64,000 nt of DNA from Annona cherimola (taxonomy: Eukaryota > Streptophyta > Magnoliopsida > Magnoliales > Annonaceae), in assembly GCA_030490835.1 (NCBI GenBank), contig CM059971.1:59134012-59198011 (forward strand), given 5' to 3'. The translations under genes were made by a program, and so were the position numbers. Numbering within the stretch: the stretch's first letter is position 1; every line of letters starts with the position of its first letter. The notes under the pieces are model-generated. The model ran no database searches, had not been told where the DNA came from, and saw only the letters and a list, made by a program, of their open reading frames with translations. Below, in pieces: positions 60,801-64,000 of this stretch.

Positions 60801-60922
60801 ATGGCCAGAGCCTTAGAAGGATCGATTGCTTCAATAACAGCACTGGCTACCGTTGAAACCACATATGCCGCATGTAAACTACTCAATTTCAAATCATCTA
60901 AATACTCAACTTCCCCTGTTGT
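18158..60922 (-). CDS. Aldehyde oxidase-like gene A, molybdenum domain, 17 exons (partial)
   Basis: Members of this family are molybdenum-cofactor enzymes of about 1,300-1,400 residues that oxidise aldehydes (in plants abscisic aldehyde or indole-3-acetaldehyde) in the cytosol. Seventeen exons join in matching phases to 673 uninterrupted codons. In order they carry TTGEVEYLDD (domain start), GQPIGLIVA, YVGHQYHFHLE, STQNPSQ, RVGGGFGAK, GGRSPHLCKYK, MRGP, KWVKRGIS, EIGQGLDIK, GETTILRSD, LNPAIDIGQ, GAFIQGLGY and GTATYKPPSSKDIP. The residue after GGFGAK is Val, whereas xanthine dehydrogenases have Glu there, so aldehyde oxidase is favoured. Missing are the N-terminal [2Fe-2S] and FAD domains, expected beyond 64.0 kb, and the last exon with the GEPP active-site Glu, expected below 18.16 kb but not found. 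Introns range from 99 bp to 10.0 kb and are filled by transposons. It may be a functional gene with a missing end or a recent pseudogene. Confidence 0.85.
18384..18458 (-). CDS. Gene A exon 16
   Basis: Twenty-five codons, phase 0 at both ends, acceptor AAAAG and donor GTATTA. It encodes LRGAFIQGLGYFLTEKY followed by VHDDKTGK, the family segment GAFxQGxGxFxxEE after the LNPAxDxGQ motif. Too short for an ORF scan, it was found by position between its neighbours. Confidence 0.88.
18896..18972 (-). CDS. Gene A exon 15
   Basis: Seventy-seven nt: two nt completing a Gly codon, then ETTILRSDVLLDSGKS and LNPAIDIGQ. Acceptor TATCAG, donor GTAAGA. LTGETTxLRSD and LNPAxDxGQ are diagnostic of the C-terminal part of the molybdenum domain. 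It is separated from the preceding exon by the 10-kb intron containing the Copia element. Confidence 0.9.
19173..19560. repeat. Foldback MITE, family FB-D
   Basis: Ends TTCTGTAAGCCTGGGCTA and TAGTCCAGGCTTACAGAA are inverse copies with one mismatch. The arms remain complementary inward (AACATATAAACTAAGTTTC against TTGGTTTATATGTTAAATAC). A further right arm follows at 19,561-19,735, ending TAGTCCGGGCTAATATGATCAT. A second member is at 31,996-32,551. Confidence 0.6.
19773..19777. repeat. Copia target-site duplication, left
   Basis: ATATT directly before the 5' LTR matches ATATT directly after the 3' LTR (28,605-28,609). Confidence 0.75.
19778..20412 (+). repeat. Copia 5' LTR
   Basis: A 635-bp LTR with TG...CA ends. 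It contains a tRNA-like pair of boxes (TAGTTAAAGCGG at 19,843 and GGTTCAAATCT at 19,888). The last third (GGCAAC...GCCTTAAAGAAAGTGACG...CCCCAACA) also matches the solo LTR at 34.57-35.18 kb. Confidence 0.85.
20463..21170 (+). pseudogene. Copia gag remnant
   Basis: Begins MAPQSSILPKKLSV and continues, with stops and frame changes, through a UBN2-type gag region (NDYDKIEHIVNQIG, AIIEKLSSSWK) to a zinc knuckle CFYCKKMGHLK (from about 21,108) whose last Cys is lost by a frame change. At least four in-frame stops; not functional. Confidence 0.8.
21211..21402 (+). pseudogene. Copia protease remnant
   Basis: The stretch contains WWLDSGATRDVC, the aspartic protease active-site motif (D-S/T-G-A) of Copia polyproteins, followed by FKTYEIN and FMDNSSTAKVEG as in the family. 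The reading frame stops after it. Confidence 0.8.
21669..22300 (+). pseudogene. Copia integrase remnant
   Basis: FITFIDDFNKYTHVYLL, SDRGGEYLSNDF and YTPQQNGTAERK represent the DD(35)E core: D in FIDDF, D in SDRGGEY, E in GTAERK. Beyond about 22,040 a frame change leads to LINADLSKGRWGETL and ILNKIPHKKLK, the normal downstream residues. Interrupted, non-functional. Confidence 0.8.
22615..23102 (+). pseudogene. Copia reverse transcriptase, 5' part
   Basis: NGTWKKVVDLPPWSK, GCKWIFNKKLK, APVARIFTIKLLMAL and RQMDVKTVFLYGNLDEKIY are typical of Copia RT. Several TAA codons replace sense codons (after LVTKG and KQL). The frame is cut at KYLYE by the LINE and continues at 26,401. Confidence 0.85.
23085..23102. 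repeat. LINE target-site duplication, left
   Basis: AATAAAATATTTATATGA, 18 bp, identical to 26,383-26,400. Confidence 0.9.
23217..24574 (+). pseudogene. LINE ORF, endonuclease part
   Basis: It is the N-terminal part of the RTE polyprotein. Residues about 11-79 are three copies of a 23-residue repeat (SDALxRSPxVVRNxQGLLGR). An APE-type endonuclease follows from about residue 98: N104 (SWNVG), E131 (QETRW), D235 and N237 (GDLNG), D302 (QIDFF) and H329 (QHRLL) are the expected catalytic or structural residues, so the domain looks intact. The start at MDSENI is the first in-frame ATG; an indel in the first repeat copy may hide an upstream start. At the A6 run 24,569-24,574 the frame shifts: the +0 frame ends 22 codons later, while the +1 frame continues as KKIISDAKYKAYENL into the RT part. 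Confidence 0.88.
23250..23455 (+). repeat. Three 68-69-bp repeats in LINE ORF
   Basis: The GCTAGGGCGT word recurs at 23,250, 23,318 and 23,387. The unit encodes 23 residues and is translated in frame in the second and third copies. The first copy is one base shorter. Confidence 0.8.
24575..26356 (+). pseudogene. LINE ORF, reverse transcriptase part
   Basis: Continues the polyprotein in the shifted frame; the first ATG in it is at 24,671. It contains the RT blocks in order: GKALGPDNIPIE, NYRGIKLMSH, ENQFGFMSGRST, FIDLEKAYDRVPR, GLHQGSTLS, and the catalytic FADDIVLID (aspartates in FADD at about residues 305-308 counted from 24,671). The C-terminus has RWFGHVKRRP and GRPKKTW, typical of the RTE clade, and ends HAADPT stop. 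No other stop or shift is present. With the frame joined the protein would be of ordinary RTE length, about a thousand residues. Confidence 0.9.
26383..26400. repeat. LINE target-site duplication, right
   Basis: AATAAAATATTTATATGA, identical to the left copy. Confidence 0.9.
26401..26730 (+). pseudogene. Copia reverse transcriptase, 3' part
   Basis: Continues the Copia RT after the LINE: LKQAPKE, SNKCVYSKF, and the catalytic CQYVDDILIFGT (YVDD near 26,534), then FDTKAIGRADVILGIKI. Stops early in the segment (after PKE and in FH-stop-FV) show it was already dead or decayed. Confidence 0.85.
26820..27484 (+). pseudogene. Copia RNase H remnant
   Basis: Frame-broken first part (GVFGKFTSNPEYMHWNTI-like) and a clean 3' part from 27,152: AAAEKKAKWLKNLL, IYLHDNEATL, NGKLRHIALRYNYVRQLL and SENLADPLTKGLNREVI, the standard end of a Copia polyprotein. 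The stop at 27,482-27,484 is the natural end. Confidence 0.85.
28021..28604 (+). repeat. Copia 3' LTR
   Basis: A 584-bp LTR matching the 5' LTR in order, preceded by a purine-rich tract (GGCGAGGGAA). It keeps the tRNA-like boxes (TAGCTAAAACGG, GTTCAAATCT). It is shorter than the 5' LTR by about 50 bp because of internal gaps, including the segment after GCGGCGAATT. A T22 run lies at about 28,149-28,170. Confidence 0.85.
28605..28609. repeat. Copia target-site duplication, right
   Basis: ATATT, identical to the left copy. Confidence 0.75.
29000..29052 (-). CDS. Gene A exon 14 (53-bp micro-exon)
   Basis: It supplies the peptide missing between exons 13 and 15: one nt finishing a Gln codon, YVSFAAAVTEVAVNILT, and one nt of the Gly codon finished by exon 15. 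Acceptor TTCCAG, donor GTAATG; phases fit on both sides. The family consensus is close to YxSYGAAVxEVEVDxLTG, so Gly to Ala and Glu/Asp to Ala/Asn changes stand out. It was found by searching for the expected peptide and would be missed by an ORF scan. Confidence 0.88.
30829..31158 (+). repeat. Tourist-like MITE copy, best preserved
   Basis: GGGTGTGTTCAGCAATG at the left and CATTGCCAAACACACCC at the right are inverse copies, flanked by TAA on both sides. This is the clearest member of the family and supports a PIF/Harbinger (TWA target) assignment. Confidence 0.7.
31162..31390 (-). repeat. Tourist-like MITE copy (reverse, adjacent)
   Basis: Starts three bases after the previous copy and contains the reverse complement of the family (CTATAAACTACCC, ATCCCTATCATATTACATCATT), ending CCCAAGCATACC. 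The pair forms a large imperfect inverted repeat. Confidence 0.6.
31996..32551. repeat. Foldback MITE, family FB-D, with extra arm
   Basis: Left end GATCCTATTAGCCCGGACTAAG and right end TTGACCCGAGCTACCAGGATC are inverse copies. A third, internal arm ends at about 32,345 (GATTTGCTTAGCACTATG). The same three-arm layout is seen at 19.17-19.74 kb, so it may be the native form of the family. Confidence 0.6.
32613..33104. repeat. Foldback MITE, family FB-A copy 4, best preserved
   Basis: The arms TAGAAGCGGACCCATATAAC... and ...GTTACACGGGTCTGCTTCTA are inverse copies over about 150 bp, including AAAATCTAAGATTTTGATC and TGGAAAATC. No coding capacity. Copies 1-3 were recognised from this one. Confidence 0.65.
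33150..33780. repeat. Large inverted repeat, about 250-bp arms
   Basis: The left arm (33,150-33,420) and the right arm (33,535-33,775, reverse complement) share GCCAAAAATGGGC, TACTTAAATGTATTGATAC, ATAGCAAATGATTTAC and GGGATGAAAATTGGTATG. ORFs on opposite strands in the two arms read almost the same peptide (HLAKNG, YLNVLILYTI, NFIANDLH), an effect of the inversion rather than a gene. Unit related to the tandem pair at 11.33-11.61 kb. Confidence 0.7.
34568..35183 (+). repeat. Solo LTR, Copia-related
   Basis: Starts TGTTGGAAATTTTC and ends TGCCCCAACA, flanked by GTAAC and GTAAT, a 5-bp duplication with one substitution. The last 150 bases (ACCCTAAACAGTTG...ATTGCCTTAAGGAAAGTGAC) resemble the 3' part of the LTRs at 19.8-20.4 and 28.0-28.6 kb, while the 5' part is unrelated. 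A TATATAAAGG box is at about 34,799. It is the product of LTR-LTR recombination. The 145- and 140-codon frames inside are not genes. Confidence 0.75.
35581..35750 (-). CDS. Gene A exon 13
   Basis: One hundred and seventy nt: starts in phase 0 after CTGCAG with NACEKLVNRLQAVSNV, continues through KPTWNELIAKALDAGVDL and QARGRSYPDVGPHGPF, and ends with two nt of a Gln codon before GTAAGT. In the family this is the ACxxLxxRL ... TWxxLxxxA stretch. The donor is followed at once by a long T run on the transcript strand. Confidence 0.9.
35833..35955 (+). repeat. Three copies of a 41-bp tandem repeat
   Basis: The unit AAGCTTCTGGAACACAACCA...TATGAC occurs from 35,833, 35,874 and 35,915. The first copy differs at three positions, the last at one. 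It lies in intron 12, about 80 bp upstream of the exon 13 acceptor in the sense of transcription. Confidence 0.85.
36041..36433. repeat. MITE with long terminal inverted repeats
   Basis: Left end ATTCAATACTTACGTGAGCATGGAGTCC and right end GGACTGCATGCTTACATAAGTATTGAAT are inverse copies with few mismatches. AT-rich interior with no protein. It fills most of intron 12 (35,751-36,730). Confidence 0.6.
36731..36877 (-). CDS. Gene A exon 12
   Basis: Forty-nine codons, phase 0 at both ends, acceptor CAACAG and donor GTAAGC. Reads ATAMALGRLVCDQIPMEDIYVH, then NNVDGTGASVTSELSVRCVL; this matches the family stretch around the Ser/Thr-rich TGGSTTSE-type loop near the Mo site. In the transcript it follows directly the EIGQGLDIKVAQ end of exon 11. 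Confidence 0.9.
36878..41932 (-). other. Gene A intron 11 (5.1 kb)
   Basis: Contains no recognisable gene. 38,880-41,160 is less AT-rich and looks like a decayed LTR element on the minus strand: a TTATAAATAGGGGCC box at about 41,044-41,058 followed by a leader-like segment with a splice-donor-like GGTAATAAG, but ends were not found. 41,590-41,710 carries two copies of a CACCATCATCATAATATTTT segment. Confidence 0.55.
41933..42151 (-). CDS. Gene A exon 11
   Basis: Seventy-three codons, phase 0 at both ends, acceptor ATCACAG and donor GTAAGG. Contains NKWVKRGISLIPVKY (family NxWKKRGIxxVPxxY) and HQSGCEIGQGLDIKVAQ, the GQG glutamine loop that contacts the molybdenum cofactor. Its upstream junction with exon 10 keeps the usual family spacing without a gap. 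Confidence 0.92.
42579..43712 (+). repeat. Diverged tandem duplication, about 565-bp units
   Basis: Copy 1 is 42,579-43,144 and copy 2 is 43,151-43,712. Shared words include CTGTAGAAAATCCCCTAACC, CTTTTAAAGCATGCTGAA, GAGCCCAAGAAATCAACAT and GGATCATACAT at the end of both. The two minus-strand 80-codon ORFs in it (HEALQMLISWAQVV type) are this repeat, not genes. Confidence 0.8.
45714..46166. other. Unidentified segment with overlapping open frames
   Basis: Both strands are open for 60-95 codons here (plus strand HDEPTVQITRMEKHVYRSM, minus strand MNISDLAVEVA near 46,020 down to LGKEMENQSWC). The composition is less AT-rich than the intron around it, suggesting a decayed coding copy or transposon piece, but I recognise neither reading. 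Confidence 0.2.
47169..47632 (+). repeat. Perfect tandem duplication, 232-bp unit
   Basis: Bases 47,169-47,400 and 47,401-47,632 are identical as far as I can read, and the next bases begin a third copy (ATCAAG). It lies in intron 10 next to the LTR-like segment. Confidence 0.92.
47640..48735 (+). mobile_element. Truncated LTR element: LTR and primer site
   Basis: The segment has a GC-rich patch (47,960-47,999), an LTR-style promoter (CCCACATGG followed by GTTATAAATA at about 48,520), and at 48,722-48,735 TGATATCAAAGCAG, a close match to the initiator-tRNA primer site TGGTATCAGAGC. A long T run follows (about 48,779-48,806), but no gag or pol. The left border is not defined, and the perfect duplication above may belong to it. 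Confidence 0.45.
49325..49497 (-). CDS. Gene A exon 10
   Basis: One hundred and seventy-three nt with donor GTACTT. The best acceptor is GAAACAG at 49,498, which gives MYIETAVMIETIIEHIS and keeps the family distance from MRGP to ETIIEH; a second AG a few bases downstream (CTGCAG) is possible but shortens the loop. The remainder reads HELNLEPSTVRELNIYDKGDITILDQHLLDCN, matching the family segment after the RGFG/RAPG loop. Confidence 0.85.
49758..49899 (-). CDS. Gene A exon 9
   Basis: Forty-seven codons plus one nt; acceptor ATGCAG, donor GTATGT. The product GAHVDFGHPDMFYITIFADG, then PYNIKNWKLEVRTMKTN and LPPNTYMRGP covers the family region ending in the RxxG loop beside the active site; the usual RAPGE/RGFGG is MRGP here. 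Confidence 0.9.
50052..50150 (-). CDS. Gene A exon 8
   Basis: Thirty-three codons in phase 0, acceptor TTGCAG and donor GTTGCT. LVGGRSPHLCKYKASANKDG and RITAIQMNIFNNQ correspond to the GxRHPFxGKYKVGxxxDGRI motif of the Mo domain. Confidence 0.92.
50151..55395 (-). other. Gene A intron 7 (5.2 kb)
   Basis: Contains a Tourist-like MITE (50.47-50.73 kb) and two LTR-like remnants. 51,390-52,530 has a CCTTATAAAAGGGAG box (52,096) and the end-type sequence CTCTGTGGATTCAACCCG (52,393), as in plant Gypsy LTRs. 52,900-53,640 has a TTGTATAAAAGG box (53,041). The 136-codon frame at 51,812-52,222 belongs to the first remnant. The rest is unassigned AT-rich sequence. Confidence 0.6.
50465..50729 (-). repeat. 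Tourist-like MITE copy (reverse)
   Basis: Carries the reverse complement of the family interior (ATTTTAACTTTATTC, ATCCCTATTATATCGCATCATTT) and ends TCTCAAACACACTC. Confidence 0.55.
55396..55533 (-). CDS. Gene A exon 7
   Basis: Forty-six codons in phase 0, acceptor GAAAG and donor GTATTC. VNVKRVGGGFGAKVNRATPI contains the GGGFG loop of the Mo site; a Val follows GAK where xanthine dehydrogenases have the substrate-binding Glu, so aldehyde oxidase is favoured. The third Gly of the usual GFGGK is Ala. Ends with KKPVRLVLDLDTNMK, matching the RPVRxxLDRxxDM motif. Confidence 0.93.
55635..55685 (-). CDS. Gene A exon 6 (51 bp)
   Basis: Seventeen codons, VQQCVSVALNRPQHTIT, with acceptor TCTCAG and donor GTGAGT. 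It corresponds to the QxxVAxxLGxPxHxV stretch just before the GGGFG loop, and phases fit on both sides. Confidence 0.9.
55785..55895 (-). CDS. Gene A exon 5
   Basis: Thirty-seven codons in phase 0, acceptor TGCCAG and donor GTAAGT. VYVGHQYHFHLESQRALCIP is the GGQEHFYLExQ motif of the Mo domain, and NVYSSTQNPSQ ends it with the conserved STQNP. Confidence 0.93.
55896..56735 (-). other. Gene A intron 4 (840 bp)
   Basis: AT-rich intron between donor GTAAGG and acceptor TGCCAG; no gene or repeat recognised. The plus-strand 83-codon frame at 56,175-56,426 has no motif. Confidence 0.6.
56736..56785 (-). CDS. Gene A exon 4 (50 bp)
   Basis: Two nt finishing a Gly codon, then EVGNSFAVADLSVEGE; acceptor GTATGTAG, donor GTAAGG. 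Sits between SFIDSRSMDFSRG and VYVGHQYHFHLE, where the family has a GDV...A..xxEGE linker. Found by position and phase. Confidence 0.85.
56786..57513 (-). other. Gene A intron 3 (728 bp)
   Basis: No gene or repeat recognised. Donor GTTGTT, acceptor TATGTAG. Confidence 0.6.
57514..57643 (-). CDS. Gene A exon 3
   Basis: One hundred and thirty nt from TTGCAG with NIAKSAAEMVEIKYKDFKEP, ILTIEDAIKANSFID and ending in SRSMDFSR plus one nt. The family segment is AxxAAxxVxVxYExxxPxLxxxEAIxxxSFF. The donor GTTGTT is weak, but the phases with exon 4 fit. Confidence 0.88.
57644..59367 (-). other. Gene A intron 2 (1.7 kb)
   Basis: Contains a diverged direct repeat. One copy is at about 57,848-58,170 and a second, with an insertion, at about 58,194-58,690. 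Homopolymer runs are at 59,000-59,025 and 59,053-59,064. No gene recognised. Confidence 0.65.
57848..58690 (+). repeat. Diverged direct repeat in intron 2
   Basis: Shared words in the same order include GCAGTTGCTT, TTTCCACTA, ATTCAAGCAAGCTTCAAGATC, AATTTGCC and CAATGGCT. Each is seen once near 57.85-58.16 and once near 58.20-58.68 kb. Confidence 0.65.
59368..59446 (-). CDS. Gene A exon 2 of those seen
   Basis: Seventy-nine nt: one nt completing an Asn codon, then ESETVFASHEVQYHGQPIGL and IVAVTK; acceptor ATCCAG, donor GTATTA. Matches the family (E/P)xxFAxxxVxxxGQxIxxVVAxTxxxA. Confidence 0.92.
59447..60734 (-). other. Gene A intron 1 of those seen (1.3 kb)
   Basis: Holds a reverse Tourist-like MITE at about 59,690-59,934. 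60,000-60,700 shows no repeat I recognise. The minus-strand frame 60,492-60,686 does not match the oxidase and is taken as intronic. Confidence 0.6.
59690..59934 (-). repeat. Tourist-like MITE copy (reverse)
   Basis: Reverse complement of the family interior (ATTACCCTATCTACG, TTATTTTATCACATCAATCTCTC), ending TTCAAATAAACCC before TAA. Confidence 0.5.
60735..60922 (-). CDS. Gene A exon 1 of those seen, start of Mo domain
   Basis: TTGEVEYLDDLKLSSLHAAY then VVSTVASAVIEAIDPSKALA and MDGVMAFLSAETITSYG open the molybdenum domain (family QxTGEAxYxDD, AxFVxSxxAHAxI, DxSxALxMPGV). The acceptor TTCTTTGCAG at 60,923 is strong; the frame stays open for another 18 codons upstream (SREDCDYDFMGTLTSLQ), so the true acceptor could be earlier. 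Ends with two nt of a codon before GTATGC. The upstream exons, for [2Fe-2S] and FAD domains, are not found up to 64,000. Confidence 0.9.
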
Positions 60923-62339
60923 CTGCAAAGAAGTAAGAGTGCCCATAAAGTCATAGTCACAGTCTTCCCTTGAAACCAAATTAGCATTTTTTAGTGGATT
61001 TCTCCTGAATCATAAAAATAAAATCAACAACGATAAAATCTAATGAGGATGAACATATTTTTTTTTAATATATAGATATATAATAAAATGCACCCTATAG
61101 GGAAAACTAAGCATCATATGGTTGAATCCCACAGAAAAGGCCTTGCAATTTGCAGTTATTTTTCTGTGGGGACTAGTTAAACAACATAAATTGATAGATA
61201 CTCATTATTTCAGCATCCATTTGATCATGATAGAATTTATGCAAGAAATTAACTGCCATATAAGACCCGGATATGGGAGATTTTGAAAAGAAATTGAAGT
61301 GGAGGCCAAGTAACTAGTTTTCTTTAAATTCTCTAATTTTCCTACACTATTCTCCTCCTCGATGTTGTGTGATGATTTACAACTGGTTTGAGGGATTTAA
61401 TGATTGTTTGAGTGGCGGGTTTAAAACCCTAGAGTAGAGAAGAGGAAGAAGAAGATGAGTAGTGTATTTCAGTGGTTTAGGGCATGGCTATGTGTCGTGC
61501 ACAAGAGGGAGTGTAATTAGATGTCGGAATGGATTGTGGAGTTGGGTTTCGACATCGAAAGGTTGGAATTGATGTTTGGAAACTAGGTTATGGAAATCAT
61601 GGTGTGTTGGAATGTTTTTGTGCAACCTCCTTGTGAATTTCAGTGTTCTCTTGTGGTGAAGATGATTATACGCATTTGATTATTTATGTATTTCAGGGAT
61701 TTTTGAGCAATCCCAACTTTGAGAATTTTTGTAGGAGACACCAATATGGATGTCTAATTGGCATGGTGATGGGTGGATATAGTTGTGGAGGTGGTTAGGA
61801 GCACCTAGATGGTGCCGATGATGTTTTAGGATAAGGATTTGGAAAGCCCCAAGTTATGGACGTTAAGGTTTGGAAATTTATCTATCAGGAATTCAATTCT
61901 ACCAATTAGGGTGGCATAGGATCAATCTTACAATATAGAGAGGCAAAGTTGATGTGGCATACAACTAGGGTGATTTCCCTATACTGGATAGGTGTCGGCT
62001 ATAGGTTGGATTTAGTCGTTTAGTACGTTGGGAGCTCCTTCCCCAAAATTTAAGTTGCGGAGGCGATTCTGTTGTTAGTTAGGTGTGATGTATTACGATA
62101 CATTGGAATTATTAGAGATAATGAGCCTAGTGACAAAGTACAATCAGTTCATCTACTTAAGCACCTGTGCAGCATTCAAGTTTCAATGCTCCTACAAACA
62201 AAGAATGCTCCAACTTGTTCTCTTATAGACTAGTGGTTGTATTCTGAATATATACACATGTTGTATAACACCCACATTTGTAATCGTGACTGTAAAAAAA
62301 AATGCACAACCTTTCTTCATCAGTGTTTCCTCAAGCCTC

Positions 62340-63460
62340 AGCATTTTTCCACGTGGTATCAAAGCCAATCAGGGATTAATTACCTTCTCATCTATTCTCC
62401 TTGTTCCTTTTGCCTACGCATCCTTTTTTTCAGCCAAAGCAGTTTGACTTTTTCCTAAACCACCAGTCTTTGTGTACCTTGTTGCTGCGAAGCAGCCAAG
62501 GTTTTTCTTTTTCTTTTTCTTTTTTTTTCTGTTTCTATCATGGCTGAAGTCACAATTACCAAAGCAATTTCTCCCTAATTTCCTTTTCCTTCCAGCCTTA
62601 ATGTAGTCAACTTCATTACCATTAATCTCATAGACACAAATTATTTGTTGTGGGAAACTGCAAGTGATGTCCTTAGTTGAGAATCAAGATCTGTAAAATT
62701 TTTTAATTAGTAAGATAGCCACACCACCTTAGTTCTTGTAAGAGTCAAATGAAGCACCACAATTGAATTCTGATAGTAAACCCTTGGACAAGAACAGATC
62801 AACTTGTCAAATCCTGAATCATTAGCACTCTTTTTGAAGATGTCTTGGGATATTCTATAGAACGCAAGACATCGATAAGGTTTGGAATGCTCTCACTAAT
62901 CATTTTCCACAAGCTTCTATTGCTAGAAAGTTTGATTTGACATCCTAGTTGCAGCACTCTATGAAAGGAAGTAAAACATTGTCGATCCACCTTCACGATT
63001 TTCAATCAATTTGTTGATAGTTTAGTCCAATAAGTAAACCTGTAACATATGCAACTAAGGTCGTCCTCATGCTTCTTAAATGATTGGATGACAACTATGA
63101 GGCCTTTGAGATTGAGATCACCATGCTACAACCTCTTTTACCCTCCTTTGCAGATATCATATAATAGATACAACATTGTGAGTTGTGCACCAAGAAGGCT
63201 CGATTTTCATTGTCAACTCCGTAGTGGCCTTTTTAGTCTTGCAACAATCTTCTATTCAAGAGGCTCCCTTGCATGGTAGGGGTTCTAGCGACGGTTTTCC
63301 ACAGCAAGCACAAAGAAGTAATAACAATTCTAAAGCTGAGGACAGTGGATCTCACATAGGCGATAATCGTGAAGTACCTACTTGCCAAATTTGTTGGAAA
63401 AGAGGGCATACTACTCTTAAACGTTGAAACCGATTTGATCATAGCTATCAAGCTGAATCC
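62340..63460 (+). pseudogene. Copia element remnant: primer site and gag
   Basis: GTGGTATCAAAGCC (62,353-62,366) matches the initiator-tRNA primer site of LTR elements. The gag begins MAEVTITKAISP at 62,540 and, across stops and frame changes, shows LNVVNFITINLIDTNYLLWE, LVKSWIISTLFEDVLGY and the zinc knuckle CQICWKRGHTTLKR (63,391-63,427), whose last Cys is replaced by Arg. No pol follows. A different subfamily from the Copia in intron 14, judged by its gag. Left LTR not delimited. Confidence 0.7.
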
Positions 63461-63735
63461 CTACTTCATCATTGCTGTCGTCGACGACAGCAACGATGGC
63501 GGAAGAAGATGCTGAATCAGCAATGTAGGATGGATGGGATGGGATGGGGGCGACAGACGCGCGGCGATGCTTTTCTTCTCCGGCAAGCAGCAACTGAAAT
63601 AGAGGAGGCTCCGAGGCTACGATTGAAACAGAGGAGGTGCGCCTGGGATGGGGGCTAGGAGTGACAAGTGACGGGCAAGGATCTCCTTCTTCGGCAAATC
63701 GCCGCTGCTAGGGTTTGGGAGAAAAGTGCACGGAG

Positions 63736-63782
63736 AGAGAGAGAGAGAGGCAAGCTACGCATCGAGGGAGAGAGAGAGAGGA
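63736..63782 (+). repeat. GA microsatellite, interrupted
   Basis: Two runs of GAGAGAGAG separated by a GC-containing spacer. The plus-strand ORF across it is low complexity. Confidence 0.7.
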
Positions 63783-64000
63783 GCAGGCGCCGCACAGGGG
63801 AAAGGATAGGCTTTAGATTTTTAGGGCTCTTAGGTGTATATATTATAAATAATGTGTAATTCGGGTTGGTTACGAGTACTCAGCACTAGAACCAACCCTA
63901 CCCGAATTTGAACGAGTATTTAACACGCACAACCGAACCGACCCTATTTAGGGTACCCAGCGGGTCGACCCGCGGGTACCTAGACCAAGTTGCACCCATA

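Larger units (their letters stand above)
60923..64000. other. Region upstream of gene A exons, with Copia remnant
   Basis: No minus-strand oxidase exon was found here. 61,260-62,060 is less AT-rich and LTR-like (ends with the TTGCGGAGGCGATTCTG type). The Copia remnant follows. 63,490-63,860 is GC- and purine-rich with a GA repeat (63,736-63,782). The last 150 bases have repeated GGGT/ACCC words (AACCAACCCTACCCGAAT, GGGTCGACCCGCGGGTACC) of a kind seen in plant intergenic repeats. Confidence 0.55.

Noticed and set aside
18158..60922. Gene A as a xanthine dehydrogenase
   Set aside because: The position after the GGGFG loop is Val and not Glu; AO is the better fit, although some spacing around exons 10-11 resembles XDH.
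10791..60922. Exon 1 of gene B and gene A as one gene
   Set aside because: Exon 1 is downstream of the 3' exons on the same strand, so normal splicing cannot join them.
63668..63859. 63-codon plus-strand ORF
   Set aside because: Low-complexity Arg/Glu frame across the GA repeat.

Overview
The window looks like nuclear DNA of a flowering plant. It is AT-rich, has GT-AG spliced genes with kilobase-scale introns, and is packed with plant-type transposable elements (Copia LTR elements, an RTE-type LINE, and MITEs of several families). I cannot name the species. No prokaryotic, organellar or viral genome signature, CRISPR array, rRNA or confident tRNA gene is visible.

The only cellular genes I can support are two members of the molybdenum hydroxylase family (aldehyde oxidase / xanthine dehydrogenase), both on the minus strand and head to tail. 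Gene A occupies about 18.16-60.92 kb. Seventeen exons, each with GT-AG borders and matching phase, join into 2,019 nt (673 codons) with no stop. They encode the molybdopterin-binding half, from the TTGEVEYLDD motif to a point just before the usual GEPP active-site segment. The [2Fe-2S] and FAD domains would lie beyond 64.0 kb, and I could not find the terminal GEPP exon in the window. Gene B is represented by one exon at 10.79-11.17 kb, a complete first exon with the plant-type [2Fe-2S] domain; its remaining exons must lie below position 1 or be lost.

Region by region: 1-10.8 kb is gene-poor, with a probable solo LTR (2.4-4.05 kb) and several foldback or Tourist-like MITEs. 10.8-11.2 kb is gene B exon 1. 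11.2-18.1 kb is repeat-rich spacer where the end of gene A should be. From 18.16 to 60.92 kb gene A exons alternate with introns of about 0.1 to 10 kb. The largest intron (19.0-29.0 kb) holds a degenerate but structurally complete Copia element (19,778-28,604, LTRs plus ATATT target duplication), which itself carries a nearly intact 3.28-kb RTE LINE (23,103-26,382) with a perfect 18-bp target duplication. Other introns hold a solo LTR (34.57-35.18 kb), foldback MITEs, a perfect 232-bp tandem duplication (47.17-47.63 kb) and a truncated LTR element ending in a primer binding site (48.7 kb). 61-64 kb contains a second decayed Copia fragment with a gag region and low-complexity sequence.

Functionally, the two genes would encode cofactor-dependent oxidases of the type that in plants oxidise abscisic aldehyde or indole-3-acetaldehyde; the substrate cannot be read from sequence. 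No novel biological system is evident. The points most worth a second look are the missing catalytic exon of gene A, the orphan first exon of gene B, and the layered transposon insertions that inflate the introns without breaking the reading frame.
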